From Bacillota bacterium (GTDB lineage Bacteria > Bacillota > Bacilli > Bacillales_B > DSM-18226), in NCBI GenBank assembly GCA_030705665.1, contig JAUZQA010000005.1:1-26467 (forward strand): a stretch of DNA of 26,467 bases, given 5' to 3'. The notes under the pieces are model-generated. The model saw only the letters and a program-made list of their open reading frames with translations, did not search any database and had not been told where the DNA came from. This document shows positions 15,897 to 22,147 of the stretch, piece by piece; the stretch's first letter is position 1; the number at the start of each line of letters is the position of its first letter. The position numbers and the translations under genes are program-made.

Positions 15897-15935
15897 TCTT
15901 CACAAAATCCCCATAAGTTCTTCATAACATCTTCA
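15897..15935. promoter_or_regulatory. Four hexamers at exact 11-bp spacing: candidate response-regulator operator
   Basis: TCTTCA at 15897, TCCCCA at 15908, TCTTCA at 15919 and TCTTCA at 15930 (TGAAGA / TGGGGA on the minus strand). Direct hexamers one helical turn apart are the usual binding pattern of OmpR/PhoB-type dimers. The array is 54-92 bp upstream of the regulator start codon. On the minus strand an extended -10 (TGGTATATT, 15874-15866) follows without a good -35, as in activator-dependent promoters. Confidence 0.6.
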
Positions 15936-15952
15936 ATTTTTTTCAGTAAGAT
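15924..15952 (+). promoter_or_regulatory. Possible + strand promoter overlapping the operator
   Basis: ATAACA (15924-15929), a 17-bp spacer and TAAGAT (15947-15952), each four of six matches to consensus. Its -35 overlaps boxes 3 and 4 of the 11-bp array, so the same regulator could control both directions. Confidence 0.35.
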
Positions 15953-15958
15953 AACAAT

Positions 15959-16100
15959 GTAGAACAAGAGGAGATAAACAAGTTTTATCTACTCATTCAC
16001 TTTTTTAATATAAGGTTTGATCATCTTGCTCAACCCTTTAATTAACCTCCATAATAATATATTTTACGAGTGCCATAAATAATAGGCACTCATTTTTTTT
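15959..16100 (+). ncRNA. Candidate small RNA or attenuated leader before the lone kinase gene
   Basis: The 15844-16162 gap has no convincing coding sequence. It has a possible promoter (15924-15952), a hairpin AGATAAA (15972-15978) with TTTATCT (15984-15990), and then a terminator with no + strand gene before it. A transcript of about 140 nt would explain that orphan terminator. It may be an independent small RNA or a leader whose termination limits the kinase gene at 16163. A 21-codon TTG-started frame at 16017-16080 exists but is not persuasive. Confidence 0.35.
16068..16100 (+). terminator. Orphan rho-independent terminator
   Basis: GAGTGCC (16068-16074) pairs with GGCACTC (16085-16091) around a 10-nt A/T loop, followed by ATTTTTTTTT. 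The T run is only on the + strand, and there is no + strand gene between it and the divergent regulator promoter. Confidence 0.8.
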
Positions 16101-16162
16101 TGAAAAACAATAGGATTAACCTTAGTTATATAGTATTCTAATGGCAAAAGGGGGACGAGTCT

Positions 16163-17527
16163 GTGATGAAACACATTTCTATTAAAATTGGCCTGCTATT
16201 TTTTGTAGCAGTTCTTCTGCTAGAAACGATTTCCATGTATTTTTTACACAATAATATTATTCATTCTCGAGTCCATGACGAGCTTTCAGCATTGCAGACA
16301 CGTGGAAACAATCATCGTGAAATATTGGAGGCCTCCTTTAACGAGGCAACGATAAAGCATATTGCTCTGATGGAATCGCGGACAGATACCCAGGTCATTT
16401 TGACAAATGCCAAAGAAGGGATCATTATGTCTTCCAATGAAGTGAAGCCGGAAATGAGGAAAATCATTGGTTCTACCCCTAGAAAAGTTTCCTCCACCGG
16501 CTTGATTTTAGAAGATGATTGGCAGCACAAAAGCTATATCGCATCTGTCAGTCCCATACTGGTAGATGGAAACATATATGGTTATGTTTATATGTTTCAA
16601 TCAACACAAAAAATAAAGGACTTAATTTCCGGGATGAATCATCACTTTATTTTAGCCGGTATGCTTTCCCTTGTTTTTATGGTTTTTATTATTATTATTC
16701 TTACGAGAATTGTTACTCACCCGGTAATCGAAATGAGTAAAGCGACAAAACGGATCAGTAAAGGGGACTTTACCGTTTCGTTGCCGAAATTGCCTAAGGA
16801 TGAAATTGGCGAACTAGGTGAATCCATTCAAATATTAGCCCGAGATTTAGAAATCTTAAAAAATGAGCGCAATGAATTTCTTGCAAGCATTTCCCATGAG
16901 CTTCGAACACCACTTACCTACATAAAAGGATATTCGGAAATAGCCCGAAGATCAGAAACGGAGCACAAGGATCGTGATCATTATTTAGAAATTATTAATG
17001 AAGAAGCTGTCAAACTGTCGAATCTCGTGGTTGAATTATTTACCCTTGCGAAGATGGATGAAAATAATTTTTCGATTGAAAAAGAAGAAGTTTATCTCTT
17101 GCCATATTTAAAATCGATAACAGAAAAGGTGTTACCCGCCCTCAAAGAAAGCAACATGAATGTCCAAATTAACTGCCCTTCAAGCCTCTGCTTAAATATT
17201 GACCCGGTTAGGTTTGAACAAGTGATCATCAATCTGATCGATAATGCCCGCAAATATTCTGAGCCCAATACGTCCATTCTGATTGAAGCTGCTGAGGCAG
17301 ATGGCAGGACACTCATTAAAATTCAGGATCAAGGAAAAGGGATTCCTGAAAAAGATTTGCCAAGAATCTTTGAAAGGTTTTATCGCGTTGATAAATCACG
17401 GTCCCGTGCACTAGGCGGTTCGGGTCTCGGACTCTCAATTGTAAAGCAGCTGGTTGAAGCACATGGCGGGACCATATCTGTTTCCAGCAAGCCTGATACA
17501 GGAACGATCTTTGAAATCATTATTTAA
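16163..17527 (+). CDS. Lone sensor histidine kinase
   Basis: A 454-residue membrane kinase with no response regulator beside it on its own strand. Membrane segments are at about 9-28 and 162-183, with an extracytoplasmic domain of about 130 residues between them. HAMP is at 184-236, then HisKA with His245 in SISHELRTPLTYI. The ATPase boxes NLIDNARKYS, DQGKGI, IFERFYRVDKSRSRALGG and GSGLGLSIVKQL are intact, so it should be active. The start is a GTG at 16163, 8 bp after AAAGGGGG; an ATG follows one codon later. It lies head to head with a complete regulator/kinase pair, so it may feed the same regulator or a distant partner. Confidence 0.93.
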   Translation: MMKHISIKIGLLFFVAVLLLETISMYFLHNNIIHSRVHDELSALQTRGNNHREILEASFNEATIKHIALMESRTDTQVILTNAKEGIIMSSNEVKPEMRKIIGSTPRKVSSTGLILEDDWQHKSYIASVSPILVDGNIYGYVYMFQSTQKIKDLISGMNHHFILAGMLSLVFMVFIIIILTRIVTHPVIEMSKATKRISKGDFTVSLPKLPKDEIGELGESIQILARDLEILKNERNEFLASISHELRTPLTYIKGYSEIARRSETEHKDRDHYLEIINEEAVKLSNLVVELFTLAKMDENNFSIEKEEVYLLPYLKSITEKVLPALKESNMNVQINCPSSLCLNIDPVRFEQVIINLIDNARKYSEPNTSILIEAAEADGRTLIKIQDQGKGIPEKDLPRIFERFYRVDKSRSRALGGSGLGLSIVKQLVEAHGGTISVSSKPDTGTIFEIII

Positions 17528-17533
17528 AGAAAA

Positions 17534-17560
17534 CTCGCCGATTGGCGAGCCCCAAAGGGC
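17534..17560. repeat. Two adjacent small hairpins after the lone kinase gene
   Basis: CTCGCC-GATT-GGCGAG is followed at once by GCCC-CAAA-GGGC. No T run follows, so this is not a standard terminator. The following 50 bp (GAAGACAGAGGTG onward) read like part of a dispersed intergenic element, but I cannot confirm it. Confidence 0.4.
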
Positions 17561-17613
17561 GAAGACAGAGGTGTAGTTGCACTGATACTTTCTTATTAGC
17601 TAAAAAATTCTTT

Positions 17614-17645
17614 AACAAAAAAACGAGGGAGTTTCCCCCTCGTTT
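17614..17645 (-). terminator. Terminator of nadE
   Basis: AAACGAGGG (17621-17629) and CCCTCGTTT (17637-17645) form a 9-bp stem. The minus strand continues as TTTTTTTG, so it ends nadE transcription and perhaps also that of the kinase gene facing it. Confidence 0.8.
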
Positions 17646-17656
17646 GTGCAATTTAT

Positions 17657-18478
17657 TTATTTCCACCAGTTGTCAAACATAGTCGCTGGCATTTGGCGTT
17701 TATGCTCGGTTACAAGGTAGCGCTGCTCAATTTTGGCAGCAGCTTCGGCTGAAACCACTTTGCCCTCAAGATAGTCATCAAGAACATCATAGGTGATCCC
17801 AAGCTCCGTTTCATCTGCCTGGCCTGGCTTTTGATCAAGCAAGTCAGCAGTTGGAACCTTCAAATAAAGCTGCTCATCGGCCCCAAGCTCTTTAAGCAAA
17901 GCTTTCCCTTGACGTTTTGTTAAACCTGACAATGGCAAAATATCCGCTCCGCCATCCCCATATTTCGTATAAAAGCCTGTCACCGCTTCGGCAGCATGAT
18001 CCGTACCAACGACAAGGAGGCCTTCCATTCCTCCGATGGCATATTGCGCAATCATCCTCATTCTCGCCTTCACATTTCCTTTATGGTAATCTCTCAAGGG
18101 TGATCCTTGGGTAATCCGATTGTACTCCGTTTGCACTGCATCTACCGGTTCTTTTACGTTGTAAGTATATTCGCGGTCAGCTTTAATAAACGCTAACGAT
18201 CTTTGTGCATCCTCTTCATCCTGCTGAACACCATATGGAAGCCTGACAGCAATAAATAACGCATCACGGCCTTCTCCACGCAGTTCTTCAATCGCCATCT
18301 GTGTAAGCCGCCCTGCGAGGGTAGAATCTTGTCCACCGCTAATTCCTAATACAAAACCCTTTGCATTTGTTTTTACTAGATAATTTTTTAAAAAATCAAT
18401 TCGTTTACGGATTTCATCTTTCGGGTTAATCTCAGGGTTAATATGTAAGTCATCCATAATCTTTTTTTGCAGACTCAT
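17657..18478 (-). CDS. nadE: NH3-dependent NAD+ synthetase
   Basis: Amidates nicotinic acid adenine dinucleotide to NAD+ with ammonia and ATP, the final step of NAD synthesis. At 273 residues it is the short, ammonia-dependent type without a glutaminase domain. The PP-loop SGGQDST is at 47-53. [29 protein letters not shown] and the acceptor-binding [23 protein letters not shown] (in pieces) are all family blocks. The ATG at 18478 follows a GGGAGGTTTG SD. It is monocistronic with its own terminator. A 15-bp palindrome lies just upstream (18502-18516). Confidence 0.97.
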   Translation of the reverse strand: MSLQKKIMDDLHINPEINPKDEIRKRIDFLKNYLVKTNAKGFVLGISGGQDSTLAGRLTQMAIEELRGEGRDALFIAVRLPYGVQQDEEDAQRSLAFIKADREYTYNVKEPVDAVQTEYNRITQGSPLRDYHKGNVKARMRMIAQYAIGGMEGLLVVGTDHAAEAVTGFYTKYGDGGADILPLSGLTKRQGKALLKELGADEQLYLKVPTADLLDQKPGQADETELGITYDVLDDYLEGKVVSAEAAAKIEQRYLVTEHKRQMPATMFDNWWK

Positions 18479-18501
18479 TTTGCAAACCTCCCGTCATTTC
18501 C

Positions 18502-18516
18502 ATTACAATATGTAAT
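18502..18516. promoter_or_regulatory. Palindrome ATTACA-N3-TGTAAT upstream of nadE
   Basis: ATTACAATATGTAAT is a perfect 6-bp dyad around three bases, 24 bp before the nadE start codon. The position suits a repressor site near the transcription start. I cannot assign it to a known regulator. Confidence 0.35.
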
Positions 18517-18652
18517 TTACCACAAACTCCGATCATATGCTTAATTCTACCGCTATTCTACTCGATTTTAATCAACTTTATTCAGTAGTTTAGGTAAACG
18601 GCTATACTCATATCAAAATAATTCAATAGAATATACGAAGGAAGGTGTTTTT

Positions 18653-18877
18653 ATGGAATGTTCCATTAATGTCGGGAAGTTTATCGTAAATTCGCTCTTT
18701 AATAATGCAAATATAAATTTTGAAGCCACATACCAAAACAGTCATACCGCCAATTCTTCCTTCATCGGCGGGTGTTTTAACTTTGGCGATCATTCCTCAT
18801 TAGCCTGCATTCAGTCTAATAAATGTAAAGGCAATTGTTTACCTGATGATAGCGAAAATAATGACGGTAAAACGTAA
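18653..18877 (+). CDS. Probable GerPA/GerPF-like spore protein
   Basis: A 74-residue protein, Asn-rich (about 12 Asn) with five cysteines (Cys3, 41, 52, 58, 62). The arrangement INVGKFIVNSLFNNANINF, then QNSHTANSSFIGG, then FNFGD resembles the GerPA/GerPF family of spore coat-associated germination proteins (a short beta-rich Ig-like repeat with an FGD segment). GerP proteins help germinants pass the spore coat. An AAGGAAGGTG SD precedes the ATG at 18653. TATACT at 18603-18608 may be a -10 element, but no clear sporulation-sigma promoter is visible. The cysteine content is unusual for GerPA/PF, so the assignment is tentative; it stands apart from any gerP operon. Confidence 0.55.
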   Translation: MECSINVGKFIVNSLFNNANINFEATYQNSHTANSSFIGGCFNFGDHSSLACIQSNKCKGNCLPDDSENNDGKT

Positions 18878-18973
18878 AAAAACTGTTTAGCTTTCCAACT
18901 TTTAGCTCAAAATAGGAAAAATATTGCTGTTTTTTATCAACTTAGCTATTCTTTAATTATGGAGGGATTACAG

Positions 18974-19486
18974 TTGGAAGCAAAAACATGTAAAGAATCA
19001 AGAGTAGTTAGGACTAGTAGAATCTTTCCTAATGACCTAAATAACCATAAAACAATGTTTGGCGGAAAATTAATGAGCGATATAGACATTATTGCCTCGA
19101 TTTCCGCTCAAAGGCATTCAAGGGCAGAAGTAGTAACGGCCTCAACCGATTCGGTTGATTTTCTACATCCAATCACACAAAAAGATTCAGTCTGCTTTGA
19201 ATCGTATGTGACTTGGACGGGAAGCTCTTCAATGGAGATATTCGTCAAAATCATTGCCGAAAACTTAAGAACTGCTGAACGGAAGATTGCCGCCACTGCT
19301 TTTTTAACCTTTGTGGCCTTAGATGATAATGGCAAACCGGTAAAAGTACCGGCAATCATTCCAGAAACAGAGGAGGAAAAGAAACTGCATGAAACCGGCA
19401 AAGAAAGAGCTGAATTTCGGAAAATCCATCGAAAAAACAGCAAAGAACTAGCTAGTCATCTTACAACAAGCAGACCATGGGAATAA
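18974..19486 (+). CDS. ykhA: Acyl-CoA thioesterase, YkhA-like hotdog protein
   Basis: Hydrolyses acyl-CoA to free acid and CoA; a single hotdog domain of about 170 residues. The family block IFPNDLNNHKTMFGGKLMSDIDIIAS covers the catalytic Asn/Asp region, followed by VTASTDSVDFLHPI and AFLTFVALDDNGKP, typical of YkhA/BACH thioesterases. The frame is open from an ATG at 18959, but that ATG is part of the SD itself (ATGGAGGG). The TTG at 18974 lies 8 bp after GGAGG and is the likely start. Its 3' end overlaps the convergent beta-lactamase-like gene by 31 bp, and its likely terminator lies inside that gene. Confidence 0.88.
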   Translation: MEAKTCKESRVVRTSRIFPNDLNNHKTMFGGKLMSDIDIIASISAQRHSRAEVVTASTDSVDFLHPITQKDSVCFESYVTWTGSSSMEIFVKIIAENLRTAERKIAATAFLTFVALDDNGKPVKVPAIIPETEEEKKLHETGKERAEFRKIHRKNSKELASHLTTSRPWE

Positions 19487-20592
19487 GCATTGCCAATCCC
19501 CACTTTATGAAAGCGGGGATTGGGTGTTTCTGCTTCTAAGATGTTAAACAAATCTTTACTCACCTGGTGAATATCGAAGTTTTGATCACGAACATTCAAT
19601 AGAATTACCATCGAGGTATTGTCTTTATAAGAAACATGAAATGATTCCCAGCCGCCAATAACCCCCCGGCTTTGTACCGCATAGCCAAAATTGTATAAAC
19701 CCAATCCATAATTTGATACTGAACCTGGTGTCAAAATTTCTTTAAGGCTTTTTTGCGAAACCAGCTTGCCGCTCATTAAGCTCTGATCATACATACAAAG
19801 ATCATAGGCAGTTGAGTATACATCGGCATAACCAAATAGGACGGGATTTTTGATCTTTGCTATGGATAATTTCTGGTTCTTATTTTGTATATATCCGACT
19901 GATGTTGCTGGACCAGTGTTCTCTTTAGATATAAACCCCGAATCTTTCATCCCTGCTTTTGAAAAAATATTCTTTTGAATATATTTATGAAGGGGTTTAC
20001 CTGACACTTTTTCTACAATATAGCCAAGGATAACATAGTTTTCATCCTTATAATTCCACTCCGAACCCGCTGGAAATTTGACTGGCCGATTTTCAATTCC
20101 TTGGATTAATGCTTTAAGTGTCTTATCTTTTGAACGCCCAATGGGGGATTGTATCCCTGACGTATGGTTTAATAAATGAATTAACTTGATTTTGTTGCCA
20201 TTTGGAAAGTTTGGTAAATATTTAGCAACAGGATCTTGAATGTTTAACATTCCTTTTTCCTGCAGCTGCAAAATGCATGTTGCAACAATTGACTTCGTGA
20301 TGGAGCCAATCGGATGTGTTGTCGTATTTTGATTAAGAGTTTTTGTTTTAAAATTGCTGTAACCAACGCCTGAATTATAAATTGTTTTCCCATCCTTGAC
20401 GATCGCAACATTTCCATTAAGCTGCTTGTCCAGCAAATAATTTGTAATTTTATCTTGAACAGTTATGGGTACAGTTGTCTGTACAGCAGAAGCAACCTGC
20501 TTCGATTTTAGATCGTCCTGGGATTGACATCCAGCTAGGATGATGAAAAAACATGAAAGTAACAGATAGCCGATACTACGTTTGTATAACAT
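19456..20592 (-). CDS. Beta-lactamase-fold serine hydrolase lipoprotein
   Basis: A 378-residue class C beta-lactamase/DD-peptidase-like protein, exported and lipidated: signal peptide ending LAGC with Cys22. The active-site SxxK is Ser97-Ile-Thr-Lys100. The second motif, usually YxN, reads Tyr181-Lys-Asp183 in NYKDENYVILGYI, so its Asn is replaced by Asp. LIHLLNHTSGI is the usual family block. The third motif is unclear (GVIGGWESF). It is probably a peptidase or esterase of cell wall metabolism rather than a true beta-lactamase. The last 24 residues are encoded by an intergenic hairpin and the antisense of the thioesterase end, so they look acquired by read-through. Confidence 0.85.
   Translation of the reverse strand: MLYKRSIGYLLLSCFFIILAGCQSQDDLKSKQVASAVQTTVPITVQDKITNYLLDKQLNGNVAIVKDGKTIYNSGVGYSNFKTKTLNQNTTTHPIGSITKSIVATCILQLQEKGMLNIQDPVAKYLPNFPNGNKIKLIHLLNHTSGIQSPIGRSKDKTLKALIQGIENRPVKFPAGSEWNYKDENYVILGYIVEKVSGKPLHKYIQKNIFSKAGMKDSGFISKENTGPATSVGYIQNKNQKLSIAKIKNPVLFGYADVYSTAYDLCMYDQSLMSGKLVSQKSLKEILTPGSVSNYGLGLYNFGYAVQSRGVIGGWESFHVSYKDNTSMVILLNVRDQNFDIHQVSKDLFNILEAETPNPRFHKVGIGNAYSHGLLVVR
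19493..19523 (+). terminator. Hairpin terminator of the thioesterase gene, inside the convergent coding sequence
   Basis: CCAATCCCC (19493-19501) and GGGGATTGG (19515-19523) form a perfect 9-bp stem, extended inward by CTTT/AAAG. It starts 7 bp after the thioesterase stop. The following T content is low (GTGTTTCTGCTTC), so termination may be imperfect. Confidence 0.6.
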
Positions 20593-20750
20593 CTACACTT
20601 CACCCTACTATGTTCTTTAGAAGAATAAGATTTAATGATACATCAAATTCCATCATACCATCAATCATTCTATTTTCTCGATTGTTTTCTCTAAATAATA
20701 TCCTTCCAAAAATAGTAAATTTTATGTAAAGACTGTGTTAAATTTGTCCT

Positions 20751-20795
20751 GTTGATTGGAACGGAGGGCACTTGCTTTCCGCGGGCGTGCCGACC
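20751..20795. repeat. Truncated copy of a Bacillaceae dispersed repeat
   Basis: The stretch starts GTTGATTGGAACGGAGGGCAC and includes GCTTTCCGCGGGCG. I recognise this as one end of a common palindromic intergenic repeat of Bacillaceae, whose other end mirrors it. Only about 45 bp remain here and the second half is missing. Identification is from memory. Confidence 0.5.
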
Positions 20796-20804
20796 TATGT
20801 AAAA

Positions 20805-20834
20805 GAAAAAGCAGCCATGCCGGCTGCCTTTGTT
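20805..20834 (-). terminator. Terminator of the small gene / AI-2E permease / PAS kinase unit
   Basis: GCAGCC (20811-20816) pairs with GGCTGC (20822-20827) around a 5-nt loop. On the minus strand TTTTTC follows the stem. Confidence 0.75.
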
Positions 20835-21068
20835 TTATGCATTTTGCAGTATAAGTGACAAACGGTTATTTCTATCCTCTTTTACTTCATCCGAAGCCAG
20901 GTCATATTTCTTTAACAAATGGAATACTTCGTTTAATAAATCTTGCGTATGTTCCTTTTGAAAAAATAAAGTAAACTTTTCCTTCAAATCCAGAGGCAAA
21001 AATTCAGCCTGCGATTCAAATTTATTTTTTACATCCTCAGTTGAATGATTTAGTTTGCACTCGCTCAT
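20835..21068 (-). CDS. Hypothetical small acidic protein
   Basis: A 77-residue soluble protein that I do not recognise. It is charged and largely helical: DLKEKFTLFFQKEHTQDLLNEV, then HLLKKYDLASDEVKEDRNNRL, with no signal peptide or membrane segment and one cysteine (Cys4). A GGAGG SD lies 7 bp before the ATG at 21068. It starts 17 bp after the permease gene on the same strand and ends at a strong terminator, so it is the last gene of that operon. The good SD, spacing and terminator support a real gene. Confidence 0.75.
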   Translation of the reverse strand: MSECKLNHSTEDVKNKFESQAEFLPLDLKEKFTLFFQKEHTQDLLNEVFHLLKKYDLASDEVKEDRNNRLSLILQNA

Positions 21069-21085
21069 GACGTATCCTCCAAGTT

Positions 21086-22090
21086 TTATGTTATTTTTTT
21101 ATGATCTGTTACTTCTAATACATCCAATAAAAAGACGACAATCGGGATACCTACAATTAGGCCCCAAACCCCGAAAAAATGTTCCGAAAAAATCAAAATA
21201 ATAAACGTATAAAAAACAGGAAGATTCGTTTTCGATGACATTAAATTTGGATTTAGGATATATGCTTCAATCGCATGAATAATCAAGATAGCAATCCCAA
21301 TATAGAGAACCTTTATAAAACCGCCAATACTGTAAGCAATGATCGTTAAAGGAATTAATGATAAAATGACTCCAGCCACAGGGATTAGCCCCAGCAGGAA
21401 GATCATTATCGATAACCCGCCGAGCTGCGGGAAGCCTAAGACCCACAGTGAAATCGTGGTCAGGGAAGTGTTGACAATCGCGATAATCAACTGTGCCTCA
21501 ATTACCTTACCGAATGTTCCTGCGAACTTTTCAGCAAAAAATTCAATTTCATTGTAAATCGGTGCGATCTTACTTGCTTTAAACTTTTTCGTAAACTTGA
21601 TCAAGCTCGGTTTCTCTAATAAACAAAATAAGCTAAGTAAAATGGCAAGGAATAATTGCAGGCCAACCCGGCTAATGTCTGTAAAGTAACGAACAAGATA
21701 AGTAAACCCTTGCTCAAAATAGTTCTGAACTTGGATTTTAGCAATTCGATTAAAGATATAGGTTAAAAAGATATTTTCATGTTTAGCCGTGTAAAAGGCT
21801 GAAAGCTGCTTAATTAATTCTTTAATCTCTGTAATTACCATTGGCAAATAATTAATAATTGCCCACGATAGTAACCCGACAATAACGGCATATAAAATGA
21901 CGACGAGCAGCTTACGATTAATAGGAAGCCATCGTGATACAAATTTCACCAATTGGTTCATCAGAAAAGTAAAGATAAACGTCAGCAAAATTAGGTTAAG
22001 CATATCCCTTAACAGATATAAAACAATAATCATCCCTGTAAAAATAACAATTCTTCTAAAACCACTGCTTTGCCATAAATTATTTATCAT
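21086..22090 (-). CDS. AI-2E family transporter (UPF0118 permease)
   Basis: A 334-residue polytopic membrane protein with the usual plan: two to three N-terminal segments, a central hydrophilic helical part (about residues 85-130), then a membrane-rich C-terminal half. ISLWVLGFPQLGGLSIMIFLLGLIPVAG (in pieces) followed by LNPNLMSS and FGVWGLIVGIPI are the family hallmarks. Members have been linked to autoinducer-2 export and to Na+/H+ exchange, so the substrate is uncertain. The ATG at 22090 follows GAGGTAGGA. It lies 57 bp downstream of the PAS kinase gene and 17 bp before the small gene. Confidence 0.92.
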   Translation of the reverse strand: MINNLWQSSGFRRIVIFTGMIIVLYLLRDMLNLILLTFIFTFLMNQLVKFVSRWLPINRKLLVVILYAVIVGLLSWAIINYLPMVITEIKELIKQLSAFYTAKHENIFLTYIFNRIAKIQVQNYFEQGFTYLVRYFTDISRVGLQLFLAILLSLFCLLEKPSLIKFTKKFKASKIAPIYNEIEFFAEKFAGTFGKVIEAQLIIAIVNTSLTTISLWVLGFPQLGGLSIMIFLLGLIPVAGVILSLIPLTIIAYSIGGFIKVLYIGIAILIIHAIEAYILNPNLMSSKTNLPVFYTFIILIFSEHFFGVWGLIVGIPIVVFLLDVLEVTDHKKIT

Positions 22091-22147
22091 TTGTTTTTAT
22101 CCTACCTCAATTTTTCAATTAGTTTCCATTATAAGCAAAAAGGCTAT

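Noticed and set aside
16017..16080. A 21-codon leader peptide before the lone kinase
   Set aside because: It has a TTG start with a weak SD and no residue bias that would explain attenuation; the operator and terminator signals are stronger.
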